A DNA stretch of 64,000 nt from positions 62,001-126,000 of the forward strand of contig BMUX01000004.1 of NCBI GenBank assembly GCA_014650415.1, read 5' to 3'. Position 1 is the stretch's first letter; each line of letters begins with the position of its first letter. A program made the translations under genes and the position numbers. Source of the DNA: Streptomyces spiroverticillatus (GTDB taxonomy: Bacteria; Actinomycetota; Actinomycetes; Streptomycetales; Streptomycetaceae). A model generated the notes under the pieces. That model had not been told where the DNA came from. It did no database searches and saw only the letters and a list, made by a program, of their open reading frames with translations. Of this stretch, positions 26,577-34,635 are shown one piece after another.

Positions 26577-27764
26577 ATGATCCCCCACGCGCGACTCGCC
26601 GTCATCGGGTCCAGCATCGCCGGATGTGCCGCCGCCCTCGCCGTCCAGCGGGCCGGGGCCGCGTCCGTCACCGTGTTCGAGCGGACCGGTGGGCGGCTCG
26701 CCGCGCGCGGGGTCGGGCTCGCCGTGCACGGCGAGCGGTACAAGGAGCTGGAGGCCGCGGGGTTCCTGGACGCGGCGATGCCGTACGTGCCGCTCACGCA
26801 CCGGACCTGGTACGTCAAGGACAACTCCGCCCCCTCCCCTCTGGGGCGGGCGCTCTCCGTCATGCCCTTCGCGTTCCGGACGTACAGCTGGGGTTCCCTG
26901 TGGCGGGAGCTGCGGGCGCGGGTGCCCGAGGCGGTGGAGTTCCGGCCGGGGGTCGCCGTGAAGGAGGTCCGGCTCACCAGCCGGGGCGCGGAGTTGGACG
27001 GGGAGGCATTCGACGCCGTCGTGGGGGCGGACGGGTACCGGTCGGTGGTGCGGACCGCCGCCTGCCCCGGGACCGTACCCGAGTATTCGGGGTCTCTCGC
27101 GTGGCGCGGCGCGTACGCCGGGGCGGAGCTGCCCGACGCGCACCTGTGGCCCGTCGACGAATGCGCGTACGTCGTCTTCGACGGCGGGCACATCGTCATC
27201 TACCGCATCCCCGACGACGCGGGCGGCCACCGCGTCAACTGGGTCTTCTACACCACCCCGCCCGCCGGGCACACCCTGCCGCCGGACGGGCAGCGCGCCC
27301 TCACGGCCGACTTGGCGGAACGGCTCACCGACATCACCCGGCACCAACTCCCGCCGTTCTTCGCCGCGTTGATCGAGGCGACCCCGACGGAGGACCGCTT
27401 CGTGCAGCCGCTGTACGACTTCACCGCCCCGCAGTACGCCACCGACCGCCTGGCCCTCGTCGGTGACGCCGCCACCGTCGCCCGCCCGCACACCGGCGCG
27501 GGCGCAGTGAAGGCCCTCCAGGACGCGACCGCCCTCCAGGAGGCGCTCCGGGCCGCCCCCTCCGCCGCCGAGGGCTTCGCCGCGTACGACGCCCAGCGCG
27601 CCCCGGTGGGCCGCACCATGGTCGACCTGGGCCGCTCCCTCGGACGCGCGCTGGTGCAGGAGACGCCGGACTGGTCGGCGATGCGGGACGGCGACCTGGA
27701 GGCGTTCTGGAGCAGCGCGGACGGGAGCGGCGCTTTCGGTGGGCGGGAGCTGAAGCGCGGCTGA
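26577..27764 (+). CDS. FAD-dependent monooxygenase
   Basis: 395 residues from ATG 26577. The FAD-binding N-terminus is LAVIGSSIAGCAAALAVQRA followed by the Glu/Arg of VFERTGG. The DG motif is VVGADGYRSVVR and the GD motif is RLALVGDAATVARPHTGAGA, as in PHBH-fold aromatic or related hydroxylases. No tailored substrate or pathway partner lies nearby. NAD(P)H-dependent hydroxylation in the cytosol is expected. The weak ribosome site leaves the exact start slightly uncertain. Confidence 0.9.
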   Translation: MIPHARLAVIGSSIAGCAAALAVQRAGAASVTVFERTGGRLAARGVGLAVHGERYKELEAAGFLDAAMPYVPLTHRTWYVKDNSAPSPLGRALSVMPFAFRTYSWGSLWRELRARVPEAVEFRPGVAVKEVRLTSRGAELDGEAFDAVVGADGYRSVVRTAACPGTVPEYSGSLAWRGAYAGAELPDAHLWPVDECAYVVFDGGHIVIYRIPDDAGGHRVNWVFYTTPPAGHTLPPDGQRALTADLAERLTDITRHQLPPFFAALIEATPTEDRFVQPLYDFTAPQYATDRLALVGDAATVARPHTGAGAVKALQDATALQEALRAAPSAAEGFAAYDAQRAPVGRTMVDLGRSLGRALVQETPDWSAMRDGDLEAFWSSADGSGAFGGRELKRG

Positions 27765-27838
27765 GCCTGCGGCGACCACCGGCGCAGGGTGCACACCCGG
27801 CATTGACCACCCTGGGTGGACCGGCCTAGGGTGGTCGT

Positions 27839-28399
27839 ATGCCATTCAGTGAAGGACTTGAAGTCGTCCAGTTCCGGGACCCCTGGTGGATCACCATGTG
27901 GTGGCCGGAGGGGGCCGTCTCCGGAGGCCCGCAGAAGATCGTCATCGAGGCCGCCCCCGACGCCCCGCCGGGAGACGTGGCACGCGGCATCTCGACCACC
28001 GTGCTGCGGCGGCTCGACCTGGCGGAGGCGGTGAAGAAGGCGCAGGAGACCGCACCCGCGTCGCCGCCGTGGCGGGCGGAGGAGGGGCGGCTCGTCGAAC
28101 TGGCCGCGCTGGCGGGCCGGTTGCTCGGCGGGGAAGGGGTGTCGGAGCGGTACCTGTCGGTGCTGTGCCTGACGTACCGGGACCTGGTCGACAAGGGGGT
28201 GCAGGCGCCGGTGCCGTGGCTGGCCGAGCGGCTCGGCAGGAAGCCCGATTCGGTCAAGGACCACCTGAAGAAGGCGCGCCGCGAAGGGCTGCTCACCTCA
28301 CGGGCGGGGCGGGCGGGCGGAGACCTCGGCGAGCGGGCGCGAGAAGCGCTGGAGGGGGTGGAGGGGCTCCCCGAGGAGGTCACGCCGACCGAGGGGTGA
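27839..28399 (+). CDS. Protein of unknown function with helix-turn-helix-like C-terminus
   Basis: 186 residues. The N-terminus is Trp-rich (FRDPWWITMWWPEGAV). The C-terminal half looks like a helical DNA-binding fold: SERYLSVLCLTYRDLVDKG, then VPWLAERLGRKPDSVKDHLK as a possible recognition helix, then ARREGLLTSRAGRAGG as a wing. No family name can be given from sequence alone. It could be a regulator or an initiator-like protein. It stands between the monooxygenase and the CGNR gene, with no visible operon partner. Confidence 0.7.
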   Translation: MPFSEGLEVVQFRDPWWITMWWPEGAVSGGPQKIVIEAAPDAPPGDVARGISTTVLRRLDLAEAVKKAQETAPASPPWRAEEGRLVELAALAGRLLGGEGVSERYLSVLCLTYRDLVDKGVQAPVPWLAERLGRKPDSVKDHLKKARREGLLTSRAGRAGGDLGERAREALEGVEGLPEEVTPTEG

Positions 28400-28443
28400 G
28401 CGAGCGGGGGCCGCTCGCCAGGGGCAGACCCTCCCCCGCATGC

Positions 28444-29013
28444 TCAGCCCGCGTCTTCCTTGTGCCGCTGGTAGTACCGGCCGACCCGCACCCGGTTTCC
28501 GCACAGCGCCGGTGAGCACCAGCGGCGTCGCGGGTTCACCGCGAGGAAGAGCAGCCGGCATCCCGGCCCCTCGCAGCGCCGCACCTTGCCGAGCGCTGCC
28601 GGGTCGGTCAGCAGGTCGACGGTGGCGTCGGCCAGTTCGGCGAGCAGGACGCCGGTGGCGCTTCCCGTACGCACCCGGGCGGCGGTGACGCCCCCGTCCC
28701 CCCAGGCGAGTTCACGGTGCAGGGGGCCGGCGAGCTGCGCCCGGGTGAGAGCACGCAGCGCCTGGGCGGGCGGCTCCACTCCGTCGCGGGCACAGTCGAC
28801 CGCCGTCTCGACCTGCCCGCGCAGCGCGCGCAGCGCGTCGAGGTCGATCCCGGCGGAGCCGGGGCCGGGGAGGCGTCCCGCCTGGGAGTCCAGCCACGGA
28901 CGGAACTCCTGGGCGGACACCAGCAGATCGACCTCCCCGGCGGGTCCGTTCGCGCGGGTGTTGATCAGGTCCAGCGGAAGGGGTTCACCGACCAGGGGCA
29001 GCTTGTCTCTCAT
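28444..29013 (-). CDS. CGNR zinc-finger transcriptional regulator (ABATE domain)
   Basis: 189 residues from ATG 29013 (MRDKLPLVGEPLPLDLINTR); an in-frame ATG at 29037 has no ribosome site. The N-terminal ABATE domain is followed by a C-terminal zinc finger, RRCEGPGCRLLFLAVNP with RRWCSPALCGNRVRVGRYYQ, whose CGNR motif names the family. These are stress-response regulators typical of actinobacteria. It is divergent from the hydrolase fusion gene, with AACTAATGC repeats between, and probably represses that gene. Confidence 0.88.
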   Translation of the reverse strand: MRDKLPLVGEPLPLDLINTRANGPAGEVDLLVSAQEFRPWLDSQAGRLPGPGSAGIDLDALRALRGQVETAVDCARDGVEPPAQALRALTRAQLAGPLHRELAWGDGGVTAARVRTGSATGVLLAELADATVDLLTDPAALGKVRRCEGPGCRLLFLAVNPRRRWCSPALCGNRVRVGRYYQRHKEDAG

Positions 29014-29015
29014 GG

Positions 29016-29071
29016 AACTAATGCTACTCCAGCCCATTGACCCATTAGGAGACCGGCCGTATAACTAATGC
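29016..29071. promoter_or_regulatory. AACTAATGC direct repeats between the CGNR regulator and hydrolase genes
   Basis: AACTAATGC occurs at 29016-29024 and 29063-29071, with an inverted CATTAG at 29043-29048 between them. This A/T-rich spacing in a GC-rich genome is a likely operator region for the CGNR protein. Confidence 0.5.
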
Positions 29072-29097
29072 ATCAACACCACGAGGGAGCATGTGAC

Positions 29098-30612
29098 ATG
29101 ACGAGGCACACCCCAACGGGCATCGACGTCGCGCGGACCGTCCACCGCTTCGTGGAGGTGGACCGGGTCCGGGTCTTCTACCGGGAGGCCGGCCCCGCCG
29201 ACGCGCCCACGCTGCTCCTGCTGCACGGCTTCCCGTCCGCCTCGCACCAGTTCCGGCGGCTGATCGACACCCTCGGCACCCGCTACCGCCTGATCGCCCC
29301 CGACTACCCCGGCTTCGGTCACACCGAGGCCCCCGAGGACTTCACGTACTCCTTCGAGAGCCTGGCCGACGTCATGGAGGGCTTCGTCGAGGCCCTGCAT
29401 CTCGGCGCCGACGGATTCACGCTCTACACCTTCGACTTCGGGGGTCCGGTCGGCATGCGGCTGGCCGTCCGGCACCCCGAGTGGATCAACGGGCTGATCG
29501 TGCAGAACGCCAATGCGTACGACGAGGGCCTCTCCGACCTGGCCAGGGCGATGACCGCGAACCGGCCGGGCGTACCGGGCGCCGAGGAACGGGTCCGCGA
29601 GATCCTGACCCTCCCGGTCACCCGGGGCCAGTACGAGGGAGGGACCGGCGACGCCGCCCTCGTCGCTCCCGACGGCTGGACCCTGGACCAGCACTTCCTC
29701 GACCTGCCGGGCCGCAAGGAGGCGCAGGTCGCGCTGGCCCTCGACTACCACTCCAACATCGACCGCTATCCGCTCTGGCAGCAGTGGCTCCGCGAGCACC
29801 GTCCGCCGACCCTGGTGCTGTGGGGCCGCAACGACGCGTTCTTCCCCGAGGCCGGGGCGCACGCCTACCTGCGCGACCTGCCCGAGGCCCAGGTGCACGT
29901 GTTCGACACCGGCCACTTCGCGCTGGAGGAGAAGCTCCCCGAAATGGCCCCTCTGATCGCCGAGCTCCTCGAAACGTCCGCACGGCCCGCCGCAGCAGAG
30001 AACAGGAAGAGGACCGCCATGAAGATCGCGATCGTCGGAGCGGGCGGAAACCTCGGGGGCGCCGTCGCGGCCGAGGCGGCCGCGCGGGGTCACCGGGTCA
30101 CGCCGCTCGGCCGGGCCACCACCGATGTCACCGACCCCGCCGCCCTGGCGGCGGCCGTCGCCGGGCACGACGCCGTGGTGGTCGGCGTCAAGGGTCCGGA
30201 CCGCCTGGTGGCGAGAAGCGCGCAGGCGCTGCTGGAGGCGCTGCCCGAGGCGAAGGTTCCCCGGTTGGTGTTCCTGGGCGGCGGCGGCAGTCTGGAGTAC
30301 GCACCGGGCGAGCGGTTCGTCGACGCCCCCGGCTTCCCCGCCGCGTACCTGGAGACGGCACGGGACCAGACCGAGGCCCTCGACCTGCTGCGCGCCACGC
30401 CGACTGCGGTCGAGTGGACCTACGTCAGCCCGCCGCCCATGCACCTGGTCCCCGGACCGAAGACCGGGTCCTTCCGCGCCGAGGCCAGGGACACCCCGAT
30501 CACCGACGCCGAGGGCGAGAGCCGGATCTCCGTGGGCGACTTCGCGGCGGCGGTCGTGGACACCCTGGAGCAGGGCACCTTCGTCCGGGAGCGGATCACC
30601 GTCGGTTACTGA
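29098..30612 (+). CDS. Alpha/beta hydrolase fused in frame to an NAD(P)-binding domain
   Basis: 504 residues from ATG 29098 (GAGGGAG eight nucleotides upstream). Residues 1-300 are an epoxide hydrolase/haloalkane dehalogenase-like fold: HGFPSASHQF, nucleophile Asp in YTFDFGGPVG, acid in LWGRNDAFFPE, His in FDTGHFALEE. From about residue 308 a second protein starts, MKIAIVGAGGNLGGAVAAEA, an NmrA/YwnB-like Rossmann domain. No stop separates them, yet AGAGGA sits five nucleotides before ATG 30019. It may be a true fusion, or two products from one frame. Probably under the divergent CGNR regulator. Confidence 0.85.
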   Translation: MTRHTPTGIDVARTVHRFVEVDRVRVFYREAGPADAPTLLLLHGFPSASHQFRRLIDTLGTRYRLIAPDYPGFGHTEAPEDFTYSFESLADVMEGFVEALHLGADGFTLYTFDFGGPVGMRLAVRHPEWINGLIVQNANAYDEGLSDLARAMTANRPGVPGAEERVREILTLPVTRGQYEGGTGDAALVAPDGWTLDQHFLDLPGRKEAQVALALDYHSNIDRYPLWQQWLREHRPPTLVLWGRNDAFFPEAGAHAYLRDLPEAQVHVFDTGHFALEEKLPEMAPLIAELLETSARPAAAENRKRTAMKIAIVGAGGNLGGAVAAEAAARGHRVTPLGRATTDVTDPAALAAAVAGHDAVVVGVKGPDRLVARSAQALLEALPEAKVPRLVFLGGGGSLEYAPGERFVDAPGFPAAYLETARDQTEALDLLRATPTAVEWTYVSPPPMHLVPGPKTGSFRAEARDTPITDAEGESRISVGDFAAAVVDTLEQGTFVRERITVGY

Positions 30613-30626
30613 CCGGGCCGGGCCGC

Positions 30627-30657
30627 CGGGCCCCCTTCCCTTCGGGGCGGGGGCCCG
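30627..30657. terminator. Hairpin after the hydrolase fusion gene
   Basis: CGGGCCCCC (30627-30635) pairs with GGGGGCCCG (30649-30657). It serves the plus-strand gene and lies just beyond the stop of the convergent helicase gene. Confidence 0.65.
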
Positions 30658-30667
30658 CTGTCGCCTG

Positions 30668-30713
30668 CACCCCGGGCAGACCCGCCCGTCCACCCCGGGC
30701 AGGCCCGCCCGCC
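30668..30713. repeat. 23-bp tandem repeat downstream of the helicase gene
   Basis: Units at 30668-30690 and 30691-30713 differ at two positions. They lie between the convergent stop codons of the hydrolase fusion and the helicase. Confidence 0.85.
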
Positions 30714-30719
30714 CCGCCC

Positions 30720-33700
30720 TCACGCCGTCCCGTTGTACGCCCGCAGCCACCCTCCGCCCCAGTAGTCGCCCCGCGTGAAGACCGCCGCGCCCCGGTGACC
30801 CGCCGGGGCCCCCGACGGGTAGTCGACCTCCGAGGGCTCGCCCTCCGACGCCCACTCCCGTACCGCCGTGCCTTCCCACACCCGTACGACCGTCCCCGCC
30901 GGGGCCTCGGCCCGTACCGCCGACGGGGTCACGTCGAGGGAGACTCCCGTCGCCCGGTCCGCGAGCAGCGCGAGATAGCGGTCCGGGGAGAGCGCGCAGC
31001 CCGTCGGCGCCCGCGTGCCCCGCCAGTCCGGTGCGCCGATCTCCCGGGCCCTCGCCGCCCGCCACATCTGCGGCACCAGGCGCTGCGCGTGCGGCGCGGT
31101 CGCCATCTGCTCGCACATCCACAGCAGCCGCCCGGCACCCCGCTCCGGGCCGAGCACCCGCCACCGCACCCGCTGCGACAGGTCGGACGCCACGACCGCC
31201 GCCCACGGGTGCACCGTCCCCAGTTCGCCCTGCGCGCCGAGCCAGGCCAGGTACCGCTGGGACTCCTCCAGGATCTGGGCCATGCTGCCCAGCGGTACGC
31301 CGAGCACGTACCCGCTGCGGGTCCGGAAGAGCTTCGGGTTGTTCGCGACGAGCAGCAGCACGGCCCGCGCCAAGTCCCCTGCCACGGCCTTGGGTTCACA
31401 GGCCGAGGACTCCTCCGCAGAGGGCTCCTCCTCCCGCATCCCGCGGTTCCGCAGCACTCCCATGAGCGCCTTCTTCGCCCGTTCCGTGAACGGCGCCTGC
31501 TCCAGCGCGGGCAGCGTCGTGCTGAGCACCCCGATCAGCACGTCCTCCGCCTCCTCGGCCGACCCCGGCACCGGCGCCGCGTCGAGCGCCGACCGCACAC
31601 TGTCCGCGAGGTCGGCCGCCACCATGAACCGGCTGGTCAGCATGCCCGTCGGCGTCGGCTCCAGCAGGTCGTCCCCGTCCTCGCCCGCCGTACGGCGCAG
31701 GAAGCCCCCGGAGACGAGGAAGCCCACCGCGTCGTACAGCGGGTCGAAGCTCTCGTGGCCCTGGTGGAAGGCGAGCGTGCGCGTCCACCAACTCTCCGCC
31801 TGCCGCAGCGAGTTGATGCTTCCCTGCACCGCCTCCGCCAGTACGTGGTCGGGCAGTACGTCCCTGATCCGGGAGGTGACCGTGTACCCGGCGGCCAGCC
31901 GCGCCTGCCACTGCGCCCGCTCCGGCCCCTCCGCGAGGAGGAACGCCCACCCCTCCCGTTCCCCCGCGCCGACCCGCCCCGCACGCCCGAACATCTGCTG
32001 GACCATGGAGACTTCGACCCGGTCGAGGCCGATCTGGGTGTCCCGTACGACGACGGCACGGGCGGGCAGATTGACCCCGGCGGCAACCGTCGACGTGGCG
32101 ACGAGCACGTCCGCCGCACGCGTCCGGAAGTCCTGTTCCGCGTCCCGCTTGTACGGCCAGTCGCGGTAGTGCAGCCGTACGCCCGCCTTGGTGGTGAGCC
32201 GCTCGACCTCGTCCTCGTCGTCCACGTCCGCGCCCTTGACGGGGACGCCCCGGTCCCCGGCCAGCGCGAGCGCGGTCATCCGCACGCCGCGCTTGCTGCC
32301 GCAGAAGACGAGGGTGCTGCCGTCCTCCTCGGTGACGGCCCGGGTGAGCCGCACCGCCTCGGCGGTGCGGGCCGCGCCCCGGGCGGTCCAGTTGTCCTCG
32401 GTCGGCGGCAGCACGGGCAGCTGCCAGGTCAGCCGGGTGGGCCGCCAGGCGATACGGACCAGCCGCGCCCCGAGCCAGTCGGCGACCTCGTCGGCGTTGG
32501 CGACGGTCGCGGAGAGGCCGACGATACGGACCTGCTCGGCGTTCTCCCGTACGCGCGCCAGCAGCGCCTCCAGGACCGGCCCGCGGGTGGGGTCGCCCAG
32601 CAGGTGGATCTCGTCGACGATCAAGCAGCCGACCTCGGCGAGCGCGGTGCGCAGCGAGCCGGTCCGGCAGATCGCCTCGAACTTCTCGGTGGTCGCCACC
32701 CACACGTCGGCCGTCCGGATCGCCTCCGCGTCGACCGCGAACTCCCCGGTCAGGCGCACCACTTGGAGACCGGCGCGCCGCCACTTCTCCAGGTCACGGT
32801 CGAGTTCGTCGGTGAGCGAGCGCTGCGGGACGAGCCAGGCGGCCTTGCGGCCCTGCGCGTGCGCGTGCAGGGCGGCGACCATGCCGATGGGGGTCTTGCC
32901 CGCGCCGGTCGGGGCGACGACGACGGTGTGCTCGCGCTCGCCGAGGATCACGGGTACGGCGGCGGCCTGGGCCGGGTTGAAGGTGGGGTGCGGCAGCAGC
33001 CGGGCCCACTCCTCGGGCACGAGGCCGGCCACCGGTACGTACGCGGTCTCCTCCTCGACCGGCTCCAGCGCGTCCCACTGGAGCGCGAAGGCGTCCCGGG
33101 CGGCGAAGGCCGCGGGCCCGGCGGCGGGACTGGCCCCGGCGGCGGCGTACGCGACGAGGTCGGTGCTGCCGCCCAGGTCGTTGACGGTGGCGACCTGCTC
33201 GGACTCCTGCCAGTGCCGGACGCTGCGGTGCGGCACGGCCAGCGCGTCCAGCTCCGCGCGCAGCGCGTCGTACGGCGTGCCCTCCGGCATGATCACGCGT
33301 ACGTCGTCGGCGGCGGCCAGCGCGGCGGGCTCCGGCCGCCAGCCGGGGTCGGCGACCTTGCACCACAGCAGCCGCCGGGCCTCGGCCTCGCCGGGCGGCA
33401 CGAGGTCGTCGGGCCAGTCCGGGCGCGGGGCCCGCCGCTCGGACGACACCGCTGCGGTCCTGGCCGTCGGGGCCGGTGGGGGCGTGGCCCGGGCCTCTGC
33501 CGCCTCGGCCCTCAGCTTGCGCGCCCTGGCCGTCTTGCTGGTCCCGGCCGTCCCGGCGGTCTTCGCCGTCCTGGTGGTCTTCGTCGTCCTGGCGGTCTTC
33601 GCGGCCGTCCTGGCGGTCGCGGCCGTCCGCGTCTTCCGGGTGAGCTGGTCGTACGTCTTCGCCCCCAGGTCCTCCAGGGTGTACGCGGCGGGGCACTGCG

Positions 33701-33956
33701 GGCAGACGACGGCCACGTACCGGTACTGGCGGCCCCCGGACTCGTACGGGCGGCGCAGCGAGTGGAGCGGGGCCCCGCAGGTGGGGCAGTCCCGCCCGAC
33801 CTCCTCCTGGTAGCTCCAACCGGGCGCCTCGAAACGGGAGTTGAGCTCGCCCTCAAGGACCACACCCCACACCCGGTCGACCCGTTCGGCCAGGGTCAAC
33901 AGCTCCTCCGGCTCCCCGCCGGCCCCGTCCCCCGCCACATCCACGCTCACGTCCAT
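30720..33956 (-). CDS. Ski2-like DEAD/DEAH-box helicase with zinc-ribbon N-terminus
   Basis: 1078 residues. The N-terminus has a four-Cys zinc ribbon (CPTCGAPLHSLRR and CPQCPAAYTLED). Residues about 107-150 are a Thr/Lys/Arg/Ala low-complexity linker. Helicase motifs follow: Walker A VVAPTGAGKTPIG, DEIH box CLIVDEIHLLGD, motif III VGLSATVANADEV and motif VI QQMFGRAGRVGAG. The C-terminal half resembles the Ski2/Hel308 group, which unwinds RNA or DNA 3' to 5'. It is a single gene with its own promoter. Role unknown: RNA turnover or DNA repair are both possible. Confidence 0.9.
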   Translation of the reverse strand: MDVSVDVAGDGAGGEPEELLTLAERVDRVWGVVLEGELNSRFEAPGWSYQEEVGRDCPTCGAPLHSLRRPYESGGRQYRYVAVVCPQCPAAYTLEDLGAKTYDQLTRKTRTAATARTAAKTARTTKTTRTAKTAGTAGTSKTARARKLRAEAAEARATPPPAPTARTAAVSSERRAPRPDWPDDLVPPGEAEARRLLWCKVADPGWRPEPAALAAADDVRVIMPEGTPYDALRAELDALAVPHRSVRHWQESEQVATVNDLGGSTDLVAYAAAGASPAAGPAAFAARDAFALQWDALEPVEEETAYVPVAGLVPEEWARLLPHPTFNPAQAAAVPVILGEREHTVVVAPTGAGKTPIGMVAALHAHAQGRKAAWLVPQRSLTDELDRDLEKWRRAGLQVVRLTGEFAVDAEAIRTADVWVATTEKFEAICRTGSLRTALAEVGCLIVDEIHLLGDPTRGPVLEALLARVRENAEQVRIVGLSATVANADEVADWLGARLVRIAWRPTRLTWQLPVLPPTEDNWTARGAARTAEAVRLTRAVTEEDGSTLVFCGSKRGVRMTALALAGDRGVPVKGADVDDEDEVERLTTKAGVRLHYRDWPYKRDAEQDFRTRAADVLVATSTVAAGVNLPARAVVVRDTQIGLDRVEVSMVQQMFGRAGRVGAGEREGWAFLLAEGPERAQWQARLAAGYTVTSRIRDVLPDHVLAEAVQGSINSLRQAESWWTRTLAFHQGHESFDPLYDAVGFLVSGGFLRRTAGEDGDDLLEPTPTGMLTSRFMVAADLADSVRSALDAAPVPGSAEEAEDVLIGVLSTTLPALEQAPFTERAKKALMGVLRNRGMREEEPSAEESSACEPKAVAGDLARAVLLLVANNPKLFRTRSGYVLGVPLGSMAQILEESQRYLAWLGAQGELGTVHPWAAVVASDLSQRVRWRVLGPERGAGRLLWMCEQMATAPHAQRLVPQMWRAARAREIGAPDWRGTRAPTGCALSPDRYLALLADRATGVSLDVTPSAVRAEAPAGTVVRVWEGTAVREWASEGEPSEVDYPSGAPAGHRGAAVFTRGDYWGGGWLRAYNGTA

Positions 33957-34105
33957 CGGACCACTGTGCCATCAGGCCCGCCGTCCCCTCACCCGGGACC
34001 TTCGCCCGTCCGCCCCGGGGCCAAGGGCACTGTCTCCGGCGCACCCCGCGAACGTAACTTTGCGAGGTTGCCCCCTCCCCCTCCCCGTACAGGAACACCT
34101 CCCGC

Positions 34106-34606
34106 ATGAGCACGCCCACCTGGAACAACCCGACGAACCCCTACGACGGCGACCGCCCGGCCGCCCGTCGCGGCAAGAAGAAGTACGCGCTGGCCGGCGG
34201 CGGCGCCCTGCTGGCCTTCTTCGTGGGCATCGGCGTGGGCGGCACCGGGAGCGACGGCGACACGCCGCAGGCCCGTACGGTCGCGGACGTCTCCCCCGCG
34301 CCGACGGTCACGGTGTCCGCCACGCCGCCCCCGGCCCCGACGGTCACCGTCACGGAGACCGCGACCCCGACCGAGCCCGCCCCGACCGTCACGGTGACGG
34401 CCACCGAGACCGAGACGGCGGCCCCGGCCCCGGCCCGTGAGCCCGCACGCCAGGAGGCGCCGGCCAAGAGCTCCGGCGGGGGCTCCGCGTACTACAAGAA
34501 CTGCACCGCCGTCCGCAACGCCGGGAAGGCTCCGCTGTACGTGGGCGACCCCGGTTACAGTCGCAAGCTCGACCGGGACGGCGACGGCGTCGCCTGCGAG
34601 AAGTAA
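34106..34606 (+). CDS. Membrane-anchored Excalibur calcium-binding protein
   Basis: 166 residues. A short cytosolic start with KKK before one membrane helix (YALAGGGALLAFFVGIGVGG), a long Pro/Thr/Val linker (repeats of PTVTVTxT), and a C-terminal Excalibur domain: YYKNCTAVRNAGKAPLYVGD ending with the DRDGDGVACE motif. Excalibur domains bind Ca2+ outside the cell and often accompany nucleases or cell-wall proteins. Here the domain is alone. It lies 29 nt upstream of the DUF4236 gene on the same strand, so they may be cotranscribed. Confidence 0.9.
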   Translation: MSTPTWNNPTNPYDGDRPAARRGKKKYALAGGGALLAFFVGIGVGGTGSDGDTPQARTVADVSPAPTVTVSATPPPAPTVTVTETATPTEPAPTVTVTATETETAAPAPAREPARQEAPAKSSGGGSAYYKNCTAVRNAGKAPLYVGDPGYSRKLDRDGDGVACEK

Positions 34607-34635
34607 CAGGGCCGGACGGCAGGCGGGAGCAGCTG

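Noticed and set aside
30019..30612. Calling the NmrA-like domain as a separate gene
   Set aside because: No stop separates it from the hydrolase, so it is described within the fused gene, with the internal start noted.
29481..34109. 1542-codon plus-strand frame opposite the helicase
   Set aside because: Antisense to a helicase with all motifs intact and out of frame with the hydrolase fusion.
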